A DNA stretch of 64,000 nucleotides, from NCBI GenBank assembly GCA_963930655.1, contig OZ005619.1, forward strand, positions 1,594,501-1,658,500. The letters are read 5' to 3'. Position 1 is the stretch's first letter. Every line of letters begins with the position of its first letter. A program made the position numbers and the translations under genes. Below are positions 60,201 through 64,000 of this stretch, one piece after another. The DNA comes from Myrica gale (lineage: Eukaryota > Streptophyta > Magnoliopsida > Fagales > Myricaceae). Under the pieces are notes generated by a model. The model saw nothing but the letters and a program-made list of their open reading frames with translations, did no database searches and was not told the origin of the DNA.

Positions 60201-60997
60201 AAGATTGAGGGATTAAAAGGTTAGTTTCTTGTTCATCTTCAAAGTAAGGGAGAACACGTGCAACGTGCTAGCTAGCTGATAATTAATCAGAGGCGGAGTA
60301 CTCAGAATTTTTCTTTTGCGGGTGTGTAACAGCAAAATATAGTAAATTGGATTTTTGAGGTAGTAAAAATAGAGTTATATTAAAAATAGTTATAGATTAT
60401 TCTTTGATGATATATAATGGTTATTTACAATTGTTAATGAAAAGTAGTTTATATATTAATTAACTTTAACATCTTTTTTTTATTAGAAGCGCATTTTAAA
60501 GAAATTAATACCATAAGTAAAATATCCATTTTAAACTAATGTTAAATTATATTTCTAAATTTATATAATCAATATCCAAACGTGAGATGTAATATTGCGA
60601 TTGCATAGGAGGTAAAAAAATTAAAAATAAAACAAATCAAGGTTGAAAAGAAGTATGTATATATATATAAATGTATGTATTATATTTGAATGCCTTGGCC
60701 GGGGAGGCATTATTTCTACTTCACATTTGAAAAACCAGATGATTTTTTTAGTTATAAAATGAAAGAGATAAAATATTTAAGTGACTTTAAACTTGATGAA
60801 ATAAAAAAATAAATGGATAAATGTAAAATCAGTCCCAGTGATTTCTTTTTCGTTTGTCGTTGATCCTCCCATCAGGGACTGATTTTATCCCTTTCTAAAA
60901 TCAGATGGACTAATTTTATTTTTTTGTTATCACAAAGACTAATGCGATTTTGGCCTATATCACAAGGACTAATTTTATATTTATCTCAAAACTAAAA
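57286..60997. other. Gene-free spacer
   Basis: AT-rich, many TATATA runs, no exon-like frame. Sequence near 60290 (AGAGGCGGAGTACTCAG) resembles a hAT-type terminus, and 60815-60975 contains repeated GGACTAATTTTAT units in a repeat-like context. Confidence 0.45.
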
Positions 60998-61514
60998 GGG
61001 GTAAACTCATAGTTAGCCCCCTATGTTTGGGCAAAAATCATAGTTAGCCCCATATTTTTGAATCCAACAATTTGATATTCATAACTATCAAAACCTATCA
61101 ATCTTTGCCCCCCGTCTAAATTAGACGTTAAATCAGACGGAAAAGCATGAAAAATGACCAAAATGCCCTTCCAAAATAAAATTACTAAAAAAAATTCATT
61201 AAAAATAAAAAATGATATTTTTTCAAAAATTAATATTTTTTAAATAAAACTATATTGAAACTCTATTTCAATAATTTATTTATTTTAATTTATTTCTTAA
61301 ATTTATATTTATATTTTATTTTATTTTAAATTTTAGCTTTGGAAGGGCATTTCGGTTATTTTGTATGAATTTCAGTCGGACTTAACACCTGATTTAAACG
61401 GGGGGCTAAGTTTGATAGGTTGTGAAAGTTATGGATCTCAAATTGTTGGATTGAAAAATAGGGAGTTAACTTCATTTTTGTCCAAACATAAGGGGCTAAC
61501 TATGAGTTTACCCC
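60998..61514. mobile_element. Foldback / TIR-MULE element, 517 bp
   Basis: Near-perfect inverted ends GGGGTAAACTCATAGTTAG (60998) and CTAACTATGAGTTTACCCC (ending 61514), with inverted similarity continuing inward (AGACGGAAAAG; TTTGGAAGGGCAT). Flanked by 9-bp near-identical AAACTAAAA (60989) and AAAATAAAA (61515). The open frames inside are products of the inverted repeat. Confidence 0.75.
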
Positions 61515-61844
61515 AAAATAAAATTATTGTTTCTTTTAATGGGGCCAAGAATTCGTTTTCTGGATTTAGGGTTAGATCAGGTATATAGAAATGCTTCATT
61601 TCTTCTTCTTCTTTTGTCCTCTTCGTTAAGAGAGAGAAGGGGGCCTGGCCTGCCCCATATATAACTCCCCCACTATGTTGATTGTACAAAATTTAATACT
61701 ATACACATAAACCATGCATTATCATGCATGCAGCATGCTCATGACTAATGCAGTGATCCCCATGCATCCACAGCCATTAGTTAGGACTTAGGCGTCAGTG
61801 GTACTTGACAAAGACAAAATCACATATTGCATTATCAATAAATA

Positions 61845-61849
<5 letters not shown>

Positions 61850-61887
<38 letters not shown>
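61850..61887. repeat. TA microsatellite
   Basis: Perfect TA dinucleotide run. Confidence 0.85.
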
Positions 61888-61889
<2 letters not shown>

Positions 61890-62452
61890 ACTACTTCACC
61901 CCTCTTATTCAAAATTAAACAGGTAACAAATTGCACTGAAAACACCTTTCTAACCAGGCAATATTGACTACTTGTACATTTGTTCGATAATCCATATTTA
62001 GTAATTACTGAATTCTTTCTTAATCGAGGATCGATTTGTCTATCGATCTCGAATCAACAACTCAATCATGGAGTCTCTGGGACCTTGTATCATAATATAA
62101 CAGCACTGTAACTGTAGCTTTTAATTAATTGTATGCTACGTACGTACTTAATTAATTACTTGACACCTATTTAATGATCATGATCAATTAATGAAATTGG
62201 ATCATGCTATATATAAGATCTTGAAAGCCCAAGGTCTTGTAAGCTTATAAACTATTTTATCTCGGAAATTTTCATGAAGTACTTATAATTAAAATTCATT
62301 CTAATAAAATAATTATAACTTGAAAATTTATGAAATTGCGTTGTTAATGTATATATATTCTAAGGGTGAGAGAGTCAATGTATATATTTTCTACTCCATT
62401 ACATTATATCTTGGCAAAAGTGTTGCACACAATTACTTCTTAGGGGCTGTTC

Positions 62453-62621
62453 GTTTATAAAAAATTCTCAGGATTTTTTGAATCCTCACCATTCTACAAC
62501 CAAACATCATTTTTCACACCACATAAATATAACTACAACACGCATACCAATAAAGTTAACATCACATAAAAATTCTTAAAACACAAAAAATCCTCACAAA
62601 ACACCTTAACCGAACATCCCC
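62453..62621. mobile_element. MITE, GGGGCTGTTCG family
   Basis: 169 bp with inverted ends GGGGCTGTTCG and CGAACATCCCC and a perfect TTA target duplication (62450-62452, 62622-62624), fitting a Tourist/PIF-type MITE. A reverse-orientation relative is in OSC1 intron 1. Confidence 0.75.
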
Positions 62622-62959
62622 TTAATTGGCATATATATGTTAATTAAGTCAGGTAGTACTACTCATGAAACAATAGGTGAGAATTAATTAATTAATTATT
62701 GATCTGACAAGTTTTCTGCAACTCATGATTAATCATTAATTAATAGGCATTGTCAGCTAGTCGCTTTGCACATTAATTACACCATCATTAATATTTTTTA
62801 ATTAATTGCATTTTCAGTTAATAATCAAAACGCAGGTGATCAGATTCTAACTCGATGTAATTAATATTAAAATTTTCAGTAAGTTAAGTATACAATGCAT
62901 TGATCGAAGTGGGACAGTAATTTATTATTGATTAATACTACATTACAGAAGGATATCTT

Positions 62960-63149
62960 ATGTTTGGTGCCCAAATATTTGGGCTCAAATATTTGGATTT
63001 AATTATAAAAAATTTATCACATAATTTTTTATTATTATAATACTTATTAAACATATTCTCTCTCTTTACTTTTTCACCAACTCTCATAACATATCTTTAC
63101 TTTATAATATTTCTCAAACCCCAATACTCAAAATTTTCACTCTCAAAAT
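62960..63149. mobile_element. MITE, TGTTTGGTGCCCAAATA family, copy 2
   Basis: Nearly identical in order to 6719-6904, including the duplicated AAATATTTGG motif and ACTTTTTCACCAACTC. Confidence 0.65.
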
Positions 63150-63487
63150 GATCCAAACTTTCGATACGAGGTTAAATAATAATTCCGATCTTTCCCCTTA
63201 GGTTAATTTATTTATACCCGTACCCAAACATTCGATACGAGGTTAAATTCGAAAAGGTACCGTTGATCATCAGTAGTACAGAAGAGGATGTTTTTGAGAT
63301 TTTAGTCAACTGTTGAAGGGTATCCAACAGCCGAAGTTCGTTTCATGCAGCCAATATTTATTCCAGGCATGTGCATCATGCCATCACCGTTGAAGATTCT
63401 ACCCGATACGGTTCACCAACCCTCCCTGGCAGCTAACACGCTTCGATTTCTTCCTTCCTCTCCCCTCGGCCCCCCTCTCTGATCTTC

Positions 63488-63497
63488 TATATATATA
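63488..63497 (+). promoter_or_regulatory. TATA box of OSC4 (predicted)
   Basis: TATATATATA in CTTCTATATATATAGCTAGC. Downstream, TCTCTAAACCTTTCTAAG|GTAC (donor at 63596/63597) matches the OSC3 5'-UTR donor region TCTCTAAACCTTCTAAG|GTAT, and the acceptor GATCAG ends at 63978, one base before the G preceding ATG. Confidence 0.6.
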
Positions 63498-63979
63498 GCT
63501 AGCGGGAAGCTCTCAACACACCATCTTTGCATCCCGTTAATACTCTTAAGAACCAAAGAGTACTTCTTATATTCTTCCTCTCTAAACCTTTCTAAGGTAC
63601 TCAAGATGTCTCTCTCCATGTTCTATTCACCTCTCATTTGATTCCACAGTTTTCTCGAGAAGCTCCCCACTCTTTTTTCTGTACAGAAGATCATGGGCTA
63701 GCTGTATGCTAGCATAGCACTAATGATATCAACGGGATCTCTGTTTTTAACCATTTAAATTGGCTGCAGATATATCTTTCTTTTTAAGTGTTAAAAACAT
63801 TTAACTGTATATATACATAGCAAAGATCTCTTACGTATATCGTTTGGCAAAAATTACTATATACCCCTGTCGATATCCATACACGTTGTATTTCGAGAAA
63901 TATAGCTATATTTACATGACGATAGGGGGTATAACAGTCTTTTCCACTTGTAGGGCTTTTGTTCCTGACATAGATCAGG

Positions 63980-64000
63980 ATGTGGAAGTTGAAGATAGCA
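63980..64000 (+). CDS. OSC4: oxidosqualene cyclase, 5' end only
   Basis: The window ends seven codons after ATG. The codons read MWKLKIA, identical to the start of OSC1, and the preceding splice-acceptor and 5'-UTR donor arrangement is that of the other members. With the promoter-like sequence at 63488 this strongly indicates a further gene continuing to the right. Its integrity cannot be judged. Confidence 0.8.

Noticed and set aside
61361..61689. Open frames on both strands near 61400-61690
   Set aside because: Most of this lies in the right arm of the inverted-repeat element at 60998-61514; the mirrored frames are by-products of the palindrome.
1..64000. CRISPR arrays, bacterial operons, tRNA or rRNA genes, or P450/acyltransferase partners of the OSCs
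   Set aside because: None seen; direct repeats here are microsatellites or transposon subterminal repeats, and no tailoring-enzyme motif appeared in any frame.

Overview
The window is plant nuclear DNA, most likely from a eudicot. It is AT-rich, intron-rich and full of class II transposon remnants. Its core is a same-strand tandem array of oxidosqualene cyclase (OSC, triterpene synthase) genes. The N-terminal sequence and the MLCYCR motif place them among lupeol / mixed-product type cyclases rather than beta-amyrin or cycloartenol synthases. The species cannot be fixed from sequence alone.

Array layout, all on the + strand: OSC1 (15274-22213) is intact, with 18 coding exons and 755 codons. 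OSC2 (exon remains 28847-34678) is a wrecked pseudogene, lacking exons 1, 2 and 6-8, with frameshifts, two stops and a 2.9-kb Mutator-like element inside exon 9. OSC3 (44684-51939) is intact, again 18 exons and 755 codons, with every exon exactly as long as in OSC1. OSC4 begins with ATG at 63980 and runs off the window after seven codons. OSC2 and OSC3 are sister copies from a segmental duplication that extends well into the flanks. OSC3 is open and correctly spliceable, yet carries substitutions at several positions normally fixed in the family (DCTGE for DCTAE, TWN for the usual xWD, WA and YATW for WG and YGTW, LAGQ for IEGH). It is therefore the most interesting locus: a candidate neofunctionalised or catalytically altered cyclase.

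Region by region: 1-457 is the end of a CACTA-like element. 500-6400 and 11800-13720 hold three diverged copies (A, B, C) of a non-coding, promoter-like block, and a fourth partial copy (D) lies at 55210-56000 ahead of OSC4. 9740-10700 is a GC-rich island of unknown origin. 22214-28846 contains the decayed 3' flank of OSC1, an mTERF gene fragment, and the relic promoter and intron 1 of OSC2. 34900-43800 is a transposon-rich spacer (a hAT with a transposase remnant, a 1.4-kb foldback element, a second OSC intron-1-derived block, MITEs). 52200-63400 is gene-poor, with a Copia reverse-transcriptase fragment, CACTA and MULE ends and MITEs.

Functionally, OSC enzymes cyclise 2,3-oxidosqualene to pentacyclic triterpene skeletons on the ER membrane. 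No tailoring gene (P450, acyltransferase, glycosyltransferase) was recognised here, so this is an OSC array rather than a demonstrated complete biosynthetic cluster.
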